Source: Otis tarda
Lineage: Eukaryota > Chordata > Aves > Otidiformes > Otididae
Direction of reading: 5' to 3'
DNA length: 64,000 bases
Assembly (NCBI GenBank): GCA_026413225.1
Contig: CM048555.1
Span: forward strand, 76,143,785 to 76,207,784
The number at the start of each line of letters is the position of its first letter. Position 1 is the stretch's first letter. Positions 12,267-26,200 of this stretch are shown one piece after another. The position numbers were made by a program, and so were the translations under genes. The notes beneath the pieces were generated by a model, which saw only the letters and a list, made by a program, of their open reading frames with translations, was not told the origin of the DNA and searched no databases.

Positions 12267-15200
12267 TTGGGAAACCTAATCTACGGTTAGGTTAGGCTAG
12301 AGAGAGAAAGCCATCATCTCTCCTTCTGTGGCAGAAAGGATTTTTAATGTTTTGTCACACAAAGCTCTAAGAAGTAGATTTGAAGAACATCCTCTGCTGA
12401 ATATCATACAGCTTTGCAGTGGGACTGGTTGCCTCAGCGGCTGAGTTTTGAAGCTGGACTCTCCACCAGTGGGAGAGGAAATTGCATTGAAGTTTCCTTC
12501 ACTGTGGGTAAACTCCCAAAGAGATGGGCCTTTGGACATAAGGCAGCTGCCACTTCCACACGGCTATTCGGTTCTTTGCTTTTTGTCTAGAGGCCTGAAA
12601 ATAAAATGTTTTGCTTTAAACCGAAAGAACATTTGGCTCAACACAAGAATGTTTTTTTAATTTCTTGGGTTATTGAAAGAAAGCTAAAAATTTTAAGCTT
12701 GGCTGGACCTAAATTTTTCACAAATGTTTGGTTCTGTAACTAAGGCACGCAAACAAACAAACAAAAATCTGTTTCTCACAGCCCAGCTTCTCATCCCAAT
12801 AAAAGATTTTTCTCCAAACCACTAGTTTTCACTGGGTATATGATGCCACCTTCGGTGGTTTGCTTATTGGGAGGCTGGGAGACCTCTGCTTAAAAGCAAC
12901 TAGAAGAAATGGCCCCTAATGAAAATAAGCCCACGTTTCTGACACAAAAAAAAAAAAAAGCATTTTGCACCTTCAGGTGGCAGTTTATGACAAGACTTGT
13001 AATAGTGAAACTCATTGCACCAGCAGCCAGGCCTTATCTCACTTATTTTAACTCAAAAGGAGGCAAAATGAGAGGCTGTGATGCTGCACTTCAGCTAAGG
13101 TAGGTCACTTGGAAAGGTCGAATGGGCAAAAGACTCCCTCTAGAAGGGAAGTCCCCAGCTACCCAGGACAGTCCCTCTGAGGAGCAAGTAACTTGCCCAA
13201 ACCACTCACCAGAGTGCCCAGCTCACACCTTTGGAGGAGCACTGAAGACTTCTGGGACAAAAAGTAATCCAAAATCACTAAAAGCTGGCAAGATAAAGCT
13301 AATTTGTCCTTCCCTGTGAGCCACCAAAATGTGTTTAAATGGACCTTCAATAACAGAGTTCTCCTTGCTTGTACTGTCCATGCGGTCGAAGAGAGCTTCT
13401 GGGCCCAGGCAACGTTTTATGGGCATCATTCTGAATAGGAAACAAAAATAAAGTTGCTTCGTTAGCAAAGGGACTTGTTTTCCCAACCACTCCAGTTGTC
13501 CACTGTCCCAAAGCCCATAACAGCTCTGATGCCCTTACCTCCAAATGCTCTGATGAAGTACTACCAAATCCCAGCTCTCAAACCTATCCCACACCAGTTT
13601 TATGTGACAGCAAACCTTCAGTTTAGAGGCTCCTGGAAGTTCAGTGTGCAGTGACTGAAATAACCTGTCTGTTTGGCGACCCAAAGTGGCTCAGACAATC
13701 ACATATCCATTGGGATTCTCAGAGCTGTGGGGTGCACAGAAACCAGTGTATATTGAGCCGTCAGCTGTGAAAGCGTTTTTACTCCTAAATGTGTGAATGA
13801 ATTGGGGGAAAAAAAAAATTCAGGCCAATGTTTTTCCAATGGTGATGGCATTTGTGATCTAAATTTTCAGGTAAGCAAGCTGGATGCAACTGTAAAAGTC
13901 AGTCCAAATGTTGGTGCAGGCTCATCCCTCCTGTGTACCAGCTCCAGTGGGCTTAGAGAAGATGTTGCTCCAAACACCCAAAAGGGGGGTTAATAAATGC
14001 AGGCTCCTTTATACCTTCACATGTCGGTGCACACAACTGTAGTCGTATATTAGGTAACCTCATCTTAGAGGGGAGCCACATCGAGGGTTATACATCAGCA
14101 ATTTGAGAAATGGAACTTTTGGAGTCCTTCTCCAGCAGTGTCAAAGGATTATTCAAAAGAAGACACAAAGAAAGCAAAATAACCCCCTAAACAGATATAT
14201 TTTAAAATGCACTGAAACAATGGACTAAAAAATTGGGGTGGCAGACCTAATGAAGCCTGCGTTCCTGAAGACTTTTCACCTACAACATGTCCACACCATC
14301 CCAGGCCGGGAAAGACGTGGCCAGTGGTGTCCTACTCACTGCCCAGCAGTGAAGGGGCTGTGGCCCCATCTTGGGGGCATAATCCAGGTCCCTCCTCTCC
14401 CTCCCATGAGTATGCACAAATCCATTAAAAACAAAAAAGACTTATAAGACCACCTTGCCTTTGTCAAATATGGTTGATCAAGTCGTTCAGGTGAAGGTAA
14501 TGACTGGATGGCAGAGAGGCCGCTGAGGAAGGGGAAAGGACCAAAGGTGGAACAAAACATATCCAAGATACTTGGAAAGATCCCTGGGCTTTCAGCTGGC
14601 TACCAGTTAAAAACCACAGGCAAACTGATTTGAGACCGATTTGTGCAACAGGCTGCTTAGGAGTGCACACACTGTTGAAATCCACGGGCAGGGACACATT
14701 TCACTGATATTGCACTGACCTGATTGAACTTAGAGGGACCCAGGCTTGACCTGTGCTCGGCTACAAACCCAAACTCCATTAGTAAAGGCGGTGGAAATCA
14801 GGACCAGGCTTTGAAATTGTGGGTGGCATAGACTTCAGTTGGGCAACTTCAAGCAGAGGTGCAAACCTCCCGTGGTGGGTGGAGATGCTGCTTTCTAGGC
14901 AGTTGAACATGTGTAAGGAAGAAACCGCTCCATGCTACCTTGAGGAAAGCAGAGCTTGAGCTACCCCTTGAAATACCCTTGAAATACAAGAGCTGATGCC
15001 CAGGGGGTGGTGAGCAAGGGAAAATCCCTATGGATTTTCCATCTGATCACGAAACCAATTCCAAGGCAAAGTTCAATCACCAAAGCTCAGAGTGGGAAAT
15101 GTTTCGACCGCTCGGGTCTCTTGGTCTCCTGGGCTGTGTTTGCCTTTCCTTGGCTTTATCTTCTTGCTGCCCTCATGTTCCTACCTCTCCTTGTTCTCCT

Positions 15201-15399
15201 CTTCCCCAGTCCAATCTCTCTTCCCCAACTCTCACGTTTATCTCTCAGCTGAGTCCTTTTCACAGCTTTTCGGAGAGAAACAGAAGGCTTTGTACCCAGT
15301 CTCTGGGCTCATTCCCAGCACAACAAACAGCAGCAATTCCCACAAAGCAGGCCGCTCCCCTCTCCAAAATCCCAACTCATCCTCCTTCACAGAGGAAGA
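12267..15399. other. Intergenic, no gene seen
   Basis: Unremarkable sequence with an A run at about 12945. AACTTGCCCAAACC at about 13190 may be another eroded MIR scrap. Confidence 0.7.
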
Positions 15400-15670
15400 C
15401 AGATCCGTCCCGGCTCACGGCGTTCAGCCCAGATGCACGCCGCGTGGTCGATACAAGCATCGTCGGGAAAATCCCAAGCCAGCGCCACTCCGTTGTTAAA
15501 ATACACCTCCCACTCAGCCAGCAAAGCCCTGGGGACTGATTTGGGTGCGACGATCGTTGCTGCTGCTGCAGAGCTTTTTGCAAATATCCGACGGTACGGC
15601 CCCTCTCCTACAGGCAGCACAATATAATGAGGCGAGAGCGCGATGGAAGGAAAGATAAAAGGGAAACACG
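15400..15670. promoter_or_regulatory. CpG-rich pocket, possible regulatory element
   Basis: I count about 20 CpG dinucleotides in roughly 270 bases, in surroundings where CpG is rare. Examples are CACGCCGCGTGGTCG, GTGCGACGATCGTTG, CCGACGGTACGG and GGCGAGAGCGCGATGG. It is free of recognisable repeats and is followed by AAAGATAAAAGGG (GATA-like) and TTTGTTTATAATA (forkhead-like). No convincing ORF with codon-like composition runs through it. Whether it is a promoter or an enhancer cannot be told from sequence alone. Confidence 0.35.
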
Positions 15671-18600
15671 GGTAGATCTGGCACACAGCCTGCTGCTCTC
15701 TTCCTTTGTTTATAATACTTACAAGGGAGAAAGAGCAGAGGACAAGGAAGGATTTTGTGTATTTGCAGCGCATGCAGGTCTCGCAGCATTTTTAAAAGCT
15801 GATTGCATGATCTGCAGTTTTACATTCTGTTCTTCCCAAGATTTGTGAAAAAGTGCACGGGACAGGCGAATAAAAACATGGTGCGAAAGGACTCTAAATC
15901 TCTTTCCGAAGACAATTAACTGTTATGATAATTCACTAATAATGAGTTCGTGTTTGCAAACTAGCCCGACTGCAGAATACGCTAAACAGGTTATCATCAG
16001 CTCTGAGCTCGGCGAAACCTGATAGCGCTTCAAAACACATGGGGTTCCTCGCTGTGCGGAGCGTTGCTTGCTTTTTTATCTTCTGCCTCCAAATTTCAGT
16101 ATTATTTTAAAACTATAATTGAACTTCAATGCTCTGTGTGTGTGTGTGTGTGTGTGAAGAAAGGAAACACTTCTCCCAAGATTTACTGCACGTCTGTTAC
16201 TGTGTGGGCTGTTTTGACTCTGCAGCATAGCAGAGACCATGCAAACCGCGCGCTATTGGAATCGGTTCAAACTTTTACAGTCCTTCAAATTGGGGCTGGA
16301 GCCGGAGAGGAAATACTAAAATCCTGTATATACAACTTCTGTCTGTAAGGGGGAGTGAAATTCCATGAAAATTAAGAACTCAATGATGTATAAATTTATA
16401 TTCTGTTTAAAGGGTGGGTTGGGTTTTTTCCTTTTTCTTTTCTTTTGAGTCTTTTTTTTTTTCTGCTGAAAAAACAATTGAACTCTTATATAAGGAAACC
16501 TAGGATCTTTAAATAACACTGGGTCCTGCAAGCTGGTGGTAAAATAGGGGCTCAATCTTTTTAAGCCAAGCCATCTAATTAGCATGTGAGCCAAGTTTTA
16601 TGAAGGTGGGTCAGTTTAGACGTGTTGCTCCTGAGAAAGCCTAGCCAATTTCTTTTAATGGCATGTGTTGTGAGTAATTAAACTGGATTCTGCAATCAGG
16701 GTATTGTCCTTCCCGGCCGCAAACAGCTGCCAGCAGGCTACAGTCAACGGCACATCCACAGCAGCTCCTGCCCGGCAGGGACCCGTTAAGCCCCATGGCC
16801 AGGATGGAAAGAGGAGAGGATTCAGGATGCTTTTAGCACCCTCTGATGGTTGCACAGCCTTGCCCCAAAGAACCTTTCAGTACAAAAAATAAATCAAATA
16901 TAATAACCTCATCTTGGGGTTTCCTATCCCGCCAGCGCGATGCCCAGCATCTGGTACCCAACTGGCCCTGCTCTGCCGGTACGGTCCTAGCACAGCACTG
17001 GTTTTGGAGATGCAGATGCCATGACCCACCTTCAGTGGCTTTCCAAAGACATCTCACAGCCTCCCCAGCTTCTGCGCAGGGCTCTCATCCAGAAGGAAGC
17101 TGCTCTAACCAGGACTATTCCCATATTTTTTCAATTACATTTTTATGACTGTCATGTGGACACGGGAAAAGGGGAGGCAGGGGAAGACAAATAAGAGAAA
17201 AAGAGAAGCGAGATGTCAAGTTGTCTCTTTGAGGAGCGAGCTCACAAAAATGCGACAGTCAATTCCCTCTAGCACGTACTTGCAAATACTGATAATCTGA
17301 GTGAGCACAGGCAGCCCTGCAATGGGATGGACCAAGTCCTTCCTCAAATGCAGTTTTACAGCCTCTCTTGCTTCCAAGAAGGCTACAGCTTCAGTCCTCT
17401 GTCCGTTTGTTTTCTTTTTTTTGGCCTGGGCAATTTGTTCTTGATCACACAGGTCAGGAGAAAGTAAGCACAGCAATTTGACAAACTGCCTGGAAAGCCT
17501 CGCATGGCTCCAGTGGGACACGGTGCTCAGCCCTTCCCCAACCGATGCCACGTGCTTGTGGTCCAGCGATGACACCGCACGACCTTGTGGGTCACAGCGT
17601 CGCAATGGGCACATCACTGTGGGCCCAGCACCGTGGTTATTTGCAACTCACATCTGCAAGGTCATGTTGACAGATGTGTGTCCCCAGACCCTTGCTGGCT
17701 GCTGGACTGGGCCAAGCCATCTTGTCCCCCTCCCTGTGGCAAACATCTGACCCTGCTGAGGCCCATCTTGAAAATGAGATTATTTCAGTGTGGGTCCCTC
17801 AGCTGGCTGATGCTAACAAGTTAAAGAAGTGCTGTTGCTCAGCCCCGGGTTGATGCTGCCATGCTAGAGCAGGAGAGCTCATCTCTCTTACCCAACACTG
17901 CTGGATGTCCATGCCACTGGGGTTTGGCTCTCCTGTGCTAGTCTCCATTGGTCCCTGCCCTTCCTCCACACACTGAAACATCTCTGGAGTTTATCCTGCT
18001 GCCAAAGGGAAGAAAAATGGGAGTTTCACTGAATTTGTCAAAAAGAAAGAAGTTTCCTAAGCTGATCAGGGCATGGAAGGCAGAATTGAAGACTTCTCAT
18101 TCAATAAAGAAATGAGTGGTGATATTGGGACTATCAAAGGAAGAGACAAGAGAGACAAATGAAAATGGGAAATCATCTTCTCCAAGTGCTTTTATTTAGT
18201 AAAAACCCTGCACCAGATGCCAGCTCTTTCTATAACTGGTCCTTACTGTGATTTTTCTTAGAGTTGTGCCTGAGAACCTCACCTTAACTCTTCAATATCT
18301 CTTGAAATAAAGCATGTACAGTCATCGCCGTCAGTGTACAGACAGGGCTCAAAGCAGCACATCACACACAACGTGGTTGCATCCAATACTCCTACAACAT
18401 GACAGTAAGCGCCAGGTGCACACAACTAGGGTGGATTTTCTTGTCCGTGTATGGCCACATGTTCATCAATATTGTTTTAGCCTTTCCTCAGAAAATGCCA
18501 TTTTTGTCACAGAATTTTTTTGACCACAAGAAAACCATCAGACCCAAAATGTGCATCACAGTGCTCTATGGGAGCTGTAGCTCTCTCTTGGGGTTTCTGA

Positions 18601-19864
18601 GGTCAGGAGGCACAGCCAAACCGTCTCCACAAGTGCACCACAAGAACAGCTTTCAGCCAAAAAGGAGACATCAGGATGGGCAACCAGGTGGCAGAAACAA
18701 AGCAGAATGGGAAAAACGAATTACCGCTGCTGCTTTCAGCTGCAACATTTTCAGTTCCGTTTTGACAGACCGAAAATGCTTTTGTTTTCATCAAAAGTCT
18801 CTGCAAAAGAAAAATCACTTTCAGGCAAGGACTCATTGTTTCCTTCCTTTCTGCTGAGTGATGGCAGATCTTGCAGAAGTCCCCAAGCATAGGTGGAGTA
18901 GGAGAATCACATAAACATAAGCTAAAAATGCGGCTATACTTCCTTCCCATGAAATATCGTCAACTCTTGTAAATTCTGCAATGTGAGCAGCTGGGTTGGA
19001 GGCAGAGTGGAACAATAAACAACGCAGGAAGCAATTGCTGGCATTGCTGGAGAAGCTCCTGGAAACCCCAAGAGCGGGTTCTCCTGCAGCGCTCCAGGCT
19101 GTGTGCTGGGTCCATGTGGTCCCCAGGGCAGTTACAAGCCAAAGAGATGACAAGAAAGCAAAGAGATATGGAATAGCTGCTGCAGGGTCACCTAATGCAT
19201 CCATGGCAAAGCCGTGCTCTCCATTTCTTCGCACTCTGTCTGCAGACTGGTGTGTAGACACCAGAATAAGTCAAAGATGGGCAGCAACCCCTTGCTCCCA
19301 CAGTTTGTGCCTCTTTTTCCATTCACATGCTCTGTGATGGCTGGAGAGAGTGGGACAGGCTTCAGTATAATTTTTTAAATGCCATCCAGAGGTAGAGTTG
19401 CACCACCTCTCCACCTGAGTGACTTATGGTAGGAAGAGGCATCTCTGAATGGAAATGTCATGGTTTGGTCTCATGCTTGCACCACTTCTTAAAATTCTTA
19501 GGGCAAAAGTAAAATGATTGCCTTTGGGGTCTCTCAGCAATGGGTTGTTTGTGATTCCTGAAGCATCGGCACAGCTCCTTCCTCAGTCATTAGCAATTTC
19601 TCAGGATCTTTTTGGATGTAGCACAAAGGCAGCGTGACTCCACTACGCAATGTAACATGGACTCCATCTCTTGGGCACCATCACACTCATGTGCTGCTAC
19701 CTAGAACGTGCCGGCAGAGATATTGGTTGCCCAGGTTGCCCTGCGGCTCTTTGTTGGGACTGCACAGCCCTGACACCCCAGGGCTGCTACGGGCGCCAGC
19801 CACTGTCAGGCCAGCTGAGATGCATCTACACATCTCTGCTCCCTAGGTAGTCATCTGCTAAAAT
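15671..19864. other. Intergenic, no gene seen
   Basis: Repeat-poor sequence following the CpG-rich pocket, including the TG microsatellite. A block at 18.7-18.8 kb rich in TTTTCAGTTCCG and GAAAATGC is loosely similar in texture to the old repeat at 2.6 kb. Confidence 0.7.
16135..16156. repeat. TG dinucleotide microsatellite
   Basis: Eleven uninterrupted TG units. Confidence 0.98.
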
Positions 19865-20250
19865 AGTTCATTTAGGCCACAGAATGAAAGTTGAGAAGAG
19901 ACACGGTTGCTGTCTATAAATACATCAGGGGCAAGCACCAGGGAGGCAGTTGAGCTATTGAAGCTCAAAGACAAGGTTGGCACAGGAACAAATGGGTATG
20001 AAGAGGCCAGGAATAAATTAGGCAAGAAATTAGAGAGAGAAGACAACCCTCTGAGAAAGCTCTCGCCTGGAACAGTCCTCCAATAAGGACTACAAGACAC
20101 AAAGTGCTGTTCAGTCAGATGGATCTGACTAAACCAATGAAGATGTGGGGTGGACGTGGGGTGGCTGTATGTCACTGCTGTCTGAAACACAAAGGGTCAC
20201 AGTGTGCATCCAGGCGATCCTTTCTAGTCCCACATCCCATGTTCTTATGA
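19865..20250 (+). mobile_element. Old, diverged CR1 fragment, plus strand
   Basis: Phrases such as GCTGTCTATAAATACATCAG, CACAGGAACAAATGGGTATG, CTCTGAGAAAGCTCTCGCCT and TAGTCCCACATCCCATGTTC keep the order expected of an older CR1 subfamily 3' region. Divergence is high, so the ends are approximate. Confidence 0.65.
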
Positions 20251-23200
20251 ATGTGTGGGTGCCACTATGTGAGACATGTAGGCAACAGAGATTCAGCTGT
20301 AAACGCTACATTTGACCTAAGTGGTTCCAATGACCCGTCAAAGTGCCAATGTTCATAAACACAACTAAGAGGCAAAAAGCCCACTATAACATTTTTTGTG
20401 AGTTTGGCCATTTTCGTTACCTCTTTTGTGCTGATGCCCACCAGCAAGCTACTGCAATATGTATTGCTAAGGAGCCATAGTCCCTGGTCAACAGAGCTAG
20501 CCTAAGTCTTCTCCAAAGTGTAGGTAAAATTGGAATTCACCGCCTTGATGAGGAACGGGTAGGACTAGACTGCTCATTCTGTGGAAAAAAAAAAAGGAAA
20601 TGGCCTGATCCATCCAGAAGACCAGATGGAGAACACCAGTAAGACTCACATTTCCCGATGTCAAGAGTCACTGAGATAACACATCCTGCCATCTGTGGTT
20701 ACTAACACTATGTCACGCTCCTGGCTGTCCATGGACGAAGATGGAAGTGAAAAACTGCCCTAAGGTGGAGCAAAGAGAGACCTCCTTCCCTTTACGTTGA
20801 GAGTGGAAGGAAATCCACAGCACAGCCCTGACACGAAGCAGCACTAGGCATGGCCATGGGGTTGGAAGGCCATGCAGCCTTCCAGGCTGCTGCCCCATCT
20901 CACCTCCAGCACGGATAGTGCTAGACGAAAGGATGAGACCCCCTGAAACCTCACTGCCCCACCCCAGGGGCTGATCTTCCCCCTCAGCAGGAGGAGCACG
21001 CTGGCATCCTCAGGGCTATAAATAGATTTACAAGGTCCATCCTGCACAGGTGGAGTCACCCTTGATGCCATGTCTGCTGCAGAAGCCTTTTCAAGCCACA
21101 TGCTCCAAAGCCAAGGGTGGGCAGAGATAACTGCAGCTCACTGCCTTGTTCATGCATAGGAATTGGCGATTTATAGCAGCTGAAAGGGAAGAGCCCAGCT
21201 TTCCTGATGAGGTCTGAACGCTTCCCACCAGCTCTCAACTCCAACGTAAGAATAAGTAATAACATCTACTGGAAGGAAACGGTTGGTGCTCCAAACAACA
21301 TATTTGCTATACAATTTTTTCTCCTTCTCATGCCATAAGAAAGCTCTGGTTTAGCAGCTGGAGGCTCACCAAAAGCCAGCCCCCATTATCAGATCATACT
21401 TTTGAAAAAATTGCAGAAGTAGGTTTGTGCTTAAATATGTATGATGCATAAACACATGTGATATACGGGTTCCCTGACATCCCTGAGATACCTAAACAAT
21501 ACTCAGGTTCTGTAACTCAGGTACTGTAACTCAGATTCATTCTGTAAACACTTCTAGGCCACATTACCTTTCACATCTATTTTACTCAAGCTCTATTATC
21601 GCAGTCATCCCAAACGAGAGCCAATAAACCCCTCCTACCACACCCCGTATCATATGTTCCCTGTACACCTCATATTTAACAGACAAAGTTCATTAGGGAT
21701 GTTTTAATCTGGTTGTTTTAAAAAAAAAATACATCTATAAAGCCAATTCAGGGCAGATGGGTAGGTGAAAGGTCTAATTGCTAAACTTATAATTAATATG
21801 CAGCTCAATTCCTCTGTACGTTCAGGTTCAATCCTGGGAATGCTGTTACCAAGCATAGCATTCATTGTATATATTTTTTCAATAAAAGTCAATGGCTGTT
21901 CTCACAGGCACAGAATCATCTTACATAAAACTCCACAAGCTCATCTTCTTCAAGTATTTTTAGGACCTTTCTGACCGTTGGAGACTCTTGAAAACGTGAG
22001 CAATTATGTTTAAGAGCTATTGGATGGGGGACCATCAGGAGAGGAGCCATTTTGTGTAACTCTCCTGCTTCCCAGAGAACCTCAAAAGGCTCCACCACAT
22101 CTACAAGTGCACGTAGAGGAAAACAATTTAATTTAATTCTCTTTAGAAACAGAGAAAAAGGCACTCTTACAGCTGTGCAATAATCAACTGTGCAATAGCC
22201 CGTGTATTAGAAGCTTAATATTTACTCCAAAATCACTTTCACCTCAGATGCACTTTGTTTGCAGACTTCAGGAAGATACTCCCACTCCTCCCAAGGGAGA
22301 TGAAGGTAGGGGATGTTTGAAAGGCCTCTCCATTCCGCATTGCCCAAAGACGTTTGCCCCCTCACCGCATGCCCTGAAGGAGAATAGCAGGAACCCAGGA
22401 GCTAACCCCACACTTGTGAATTGAGACCATCTTCCCATTCCAGCACACGGCTCTCGCACATTTTTGTTTCGAAATGAAACGGTGTTAAGGAGGCCTTTGG
22501 GAAATGAAACAAAAATGGCATTTTATTTCTTTTTTTTTTTTTTCCTATCCATCACTTCTCCTCAAGACCTCAAGTCCCAGGACATCCTGCTTGACACAAT
22601 CCAGAGCTGGCCCCTTCAGGCTCTAAATGAAGTCACTGCTTCAGGGTTTCCAGGCAGAGAGTTCACTGGAAGGGCCATGGGAGGGGTTTTGTCCTCCTTC
22701 CTAAGGAGGATGAGAAGTTGCAAGAGAAACCTGGATGCTGGTTGAAAAGGTAGGAACAAAATTTTGGCTTCTCAGCTTTTTGAGAAGTGGAATGAACCCA
22801 TGACAAATTTTTCTTCTTGTGCCCGCATTGATGGTGTTTTAACAAGGTATAGCTTAATTCAAAAGCATCCACAGCAGCTCACAACGGTGACAAGAATAAA
22901 TGAACCATGACATTTCACTCCAAGAAAAGTAGATGGGGAATCCACAGATGAGAATTTGCGAAACCTATGAATTCCCTGCAGCCCCTTCCTCTCTCTGTGT
23001 TCGTCTGAAACTCTCATTTTTCAGTTCCTTGTTATGACATAGGAACAGCTTTCCTATGGGAAAAGGAAAGGGAGTCACAAGAACGTGAGATGCTAAAATA
23101 TTGCATGGGGACACCTCCCATGTGCCTGAAGATGACCCCACTCTCCATACCCTCCCATAGAGGACAATGAGCCCCAATTCTGCCTAGGCAACAGCCTCAA

Positions 23201-26200
23201 GAAGGAGGAAAGGAGTTGAGCCCTTCATGCTTTTTGTACCCCGTAAGTAAAGGAGCATAGGAGAGGCACACACTGCAGCCAAATGTGTTTGTATTTCTGG
23301 AGGTATTTCTCCTCTTTATGATTATGCATCACTTGGCTGCCGCTGCGCAGGGATCTCAGTAGGCGTATCTGCTGTGTCTTCAAGCATAACTATTGGGAAC
23401 TATGTGGAGACTCACAAGTCCCTAAATTTCACCCTCAGTTTCCTTGTTTTGCTTATCTTTCACGTGCAGTAAGAAGAAGGATCCGCCTTGAAACCCAGTG
23501 ACAGCAAGTCAGCCCATTTCACCCCCACTCAAAGCAGGCACGAACATGCAATCTGGAAATCGTCATCGCCTTGTAAAACTAGCCACTTATTTGAGGACCC
23601 AATAAGTCAGAGTTTGCTTCATATGTGAGGCTTGGCACAGCTTTCCTCCCAACTTTCCTATAGCAAATTTTAGGCTTAACACCTTTTTTTCTGCAAAATT
23701 TGCTTTTGAGTGTTCAACTATTTTCCTGCTAAAGTTTGCCTCATGCTGAGATATGAAAAGCATACATTTTGGCTAAAAATTAATCACTGAGGTCAGAAAG
23801 TTTCTACAGACCTCGTAAACTCCATAGCCCTCAGTGATTAAAGGCCACAATCCTAAGGTTTCTCTTGGGCCAGCCTTTGACTGAACCAGGAATTTGGTTG
23901 ACCACCATTCAGTTCCCAGTGGAGACTGTCACTTTGGGGGATATTTTACAATTTGGGATTGATTTCAAGATGGTGGCTCTGACAGAAGCATCTGTTGTGT
24001 TGCACAGACCATTGAGACAAAGGTTGTTGCAGCAACAGAGCTCTGACTGCCATCCACTCAATGAAGCAGTGCAAGAAGGAAGGAGGGATCCTTCTACGTG
24101 CCCTTCTCCTCGGTCTCTGGTCCTCAACATCATAGGCTACTGGCTTGCCATGCCACACTCATACTGCTCCATTCCAGAGCATTGCAAGCTCATTTTTAAA
24201 AATCTTTCACCGTTTCCCTCTAAAATCCCCCTCCTCTGCCCAGTGAAAGGTGGTATCCTCACCTGCCTTGTTGGGATGCAGAGGGGCACCAGCCCCAGCG
24301 CAGCCACCTGGGAGCCAGCAGCCACGCAGGATGCCAGGGCTGCCGTTTCCAGCTCAACAAAAATAACATCAAGACTATCAACCTATTTCAGGACCTTTCC
24401 CTCATGCAGGGCCACCCAGCCAAACTATTCCAGGCTGCTACTGTACTTGCTGATGGACGCTGCCTGCGTGTGCCCGGCATACTGTACATTCCCTTGTAAG
24501 GGCTTGCCCCATTCCCTGCTATGCTCTGAGCTGTCATCTGGCCGTTTGCCCCACACCTGCTGACGGGAAGGTCCTCGCAACACCCACTCTTGAAAACCCA
24601 CTCCTGAGGCTCCTGGAAGATCCCTGGCAGGCTACAATGGCTTCAAATCAAAGGAGGTGCTCACAGGGCAGAGCTCAGATGGCGCATCGTGGTCCTGGGG
24701 TGCAGGGTTGCAGTTCTCTGGTCATGCAGCATCCCATGAAGCAGACACATGCTTCTTGTTAGGAAACTGGGTCCAACACAGGATCCCCAACTCAGGTCTA
24801 CGTCAGCCATCCTGGAGTGAGCTGGAGCTTCACTCAGGGTTTATCATTGCTGACATCAGCAATTTAACACAGCAAACCCAAACTTTTACAAGGTTCGCAA
24901 GGGCACTTCAGTCATCACTCAGGAGCAGGATGGCAGCAGGCTGTGTTGGCGTAACACCTTGTGAAATGGGATTCTGGGCCACACCAAAGTCTGCAGGGAT
25001 GAGTAATATTAATGAGGAGACCTTGGAAGAGAAATAGGTAAAAGCTGGTATATGTGGGACTTTGAGAGTGAAACCTTTTCAGATCTAAACCCAGAGTGCC
25101 ACAGACTGGGGCGTGAATTCATCCTATCCCCCCGTATTTTTAATAAGATGTTTCGCTGTTCTGCACTTTCTTTACAGCCTGTGAAGACGATTCAAACTCT
25201 AGGTCTAGGGCATCTCCTCTCTATCTCTCTCTGTCTTGACCTTAGAGGGAACTTAGGCCAGAAGCCACCTCAAAGTTAAGACCTGAGTTTGTGGGTGAAC
25301 CTAAGCTGAAAATTCCAGTTTACCACCAAGGGGAACGGAGCTCCTACACAAACACCCCCATAACACATTGAACCTGGTGTCTGCCAACACTGGCCTGAGG
25401 GAAACCCTTTGGTCAGCTTGCAAGACAACAGGCTGGCTCTGAACTTTCTTTGGGAACAGGACTGCCTCCTCTGAAGCTACACACTTAACTTCAGTAGTAC
25501 AAATGTGTTTTTATTCTCTCATCTGCTTTTTTGCCCCACTGAAAGCATAGAAGAGACGGTGCTCAAACAGTATGTCATCTGTCCTCTTCCCCACCACGCT
25601 CTCTTCAAAACCTGTCCTGAATACAAGCTGCAATTTGTCTCTTGAGCTTTTCAAGGGCACATCGCCTCCATTGGCCTCCGTCTACCAAAGACATTGGGCA
25701 CCTAAAAGCAGGGACTTTCAGTGCTTAATTCAAAATGCACATCTCTCAAATTCACGCAGCTGCTGATTACCCCTGGAGATGCCTAACATTGGTAGGGTCT
25801 ATGGTTCCCACTGGCAAGGTGCCCACCTGCCCGTTAGTGGGCACTGCCTCTCCCTGTAGCACTGCTTTTTCCTTCTGTTTTAAGGTTTTTCCTGCAAGAA
25901 AGTGTTTAAATACTCAATTCAAAAATTATAATGATTCTTACCGTGCAACACACATCAAGCTGAAGAGCAGCATGAGTACCGAGAGCCACAGTCCTGGCAA
26001 AAGACACATTTTGGTGTTGCTCGTTTCTCACATGGTGCACAAAGGAAGTTATGGTGCTGTCAAATGCTTGGGTTTGGCTGTGGAGATGGATCCTTCATGA
26101 ATGCGAAGCACAGCAGCTGTGACAACTCTCATCACAGGAAGCATGGAACATCTGCCAAGAGCAACAGGAGTGTTTTGGGCCACGTGCGGAGGCAGCCTTG

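Noticed and set aside
16835..16851. CTCF-like match AGCACCCTCTGATGG
   Set aside because: About 12 of 14 positions agree, which is expected by chance several times in a window this size, and no supporting context was seen.
23865..24563. 232-codon open frame on the plus strand
   Set aside because: Composition (P, S, C, L rich) and lack of any motif are typical of chance frames in GC-richer DNA.
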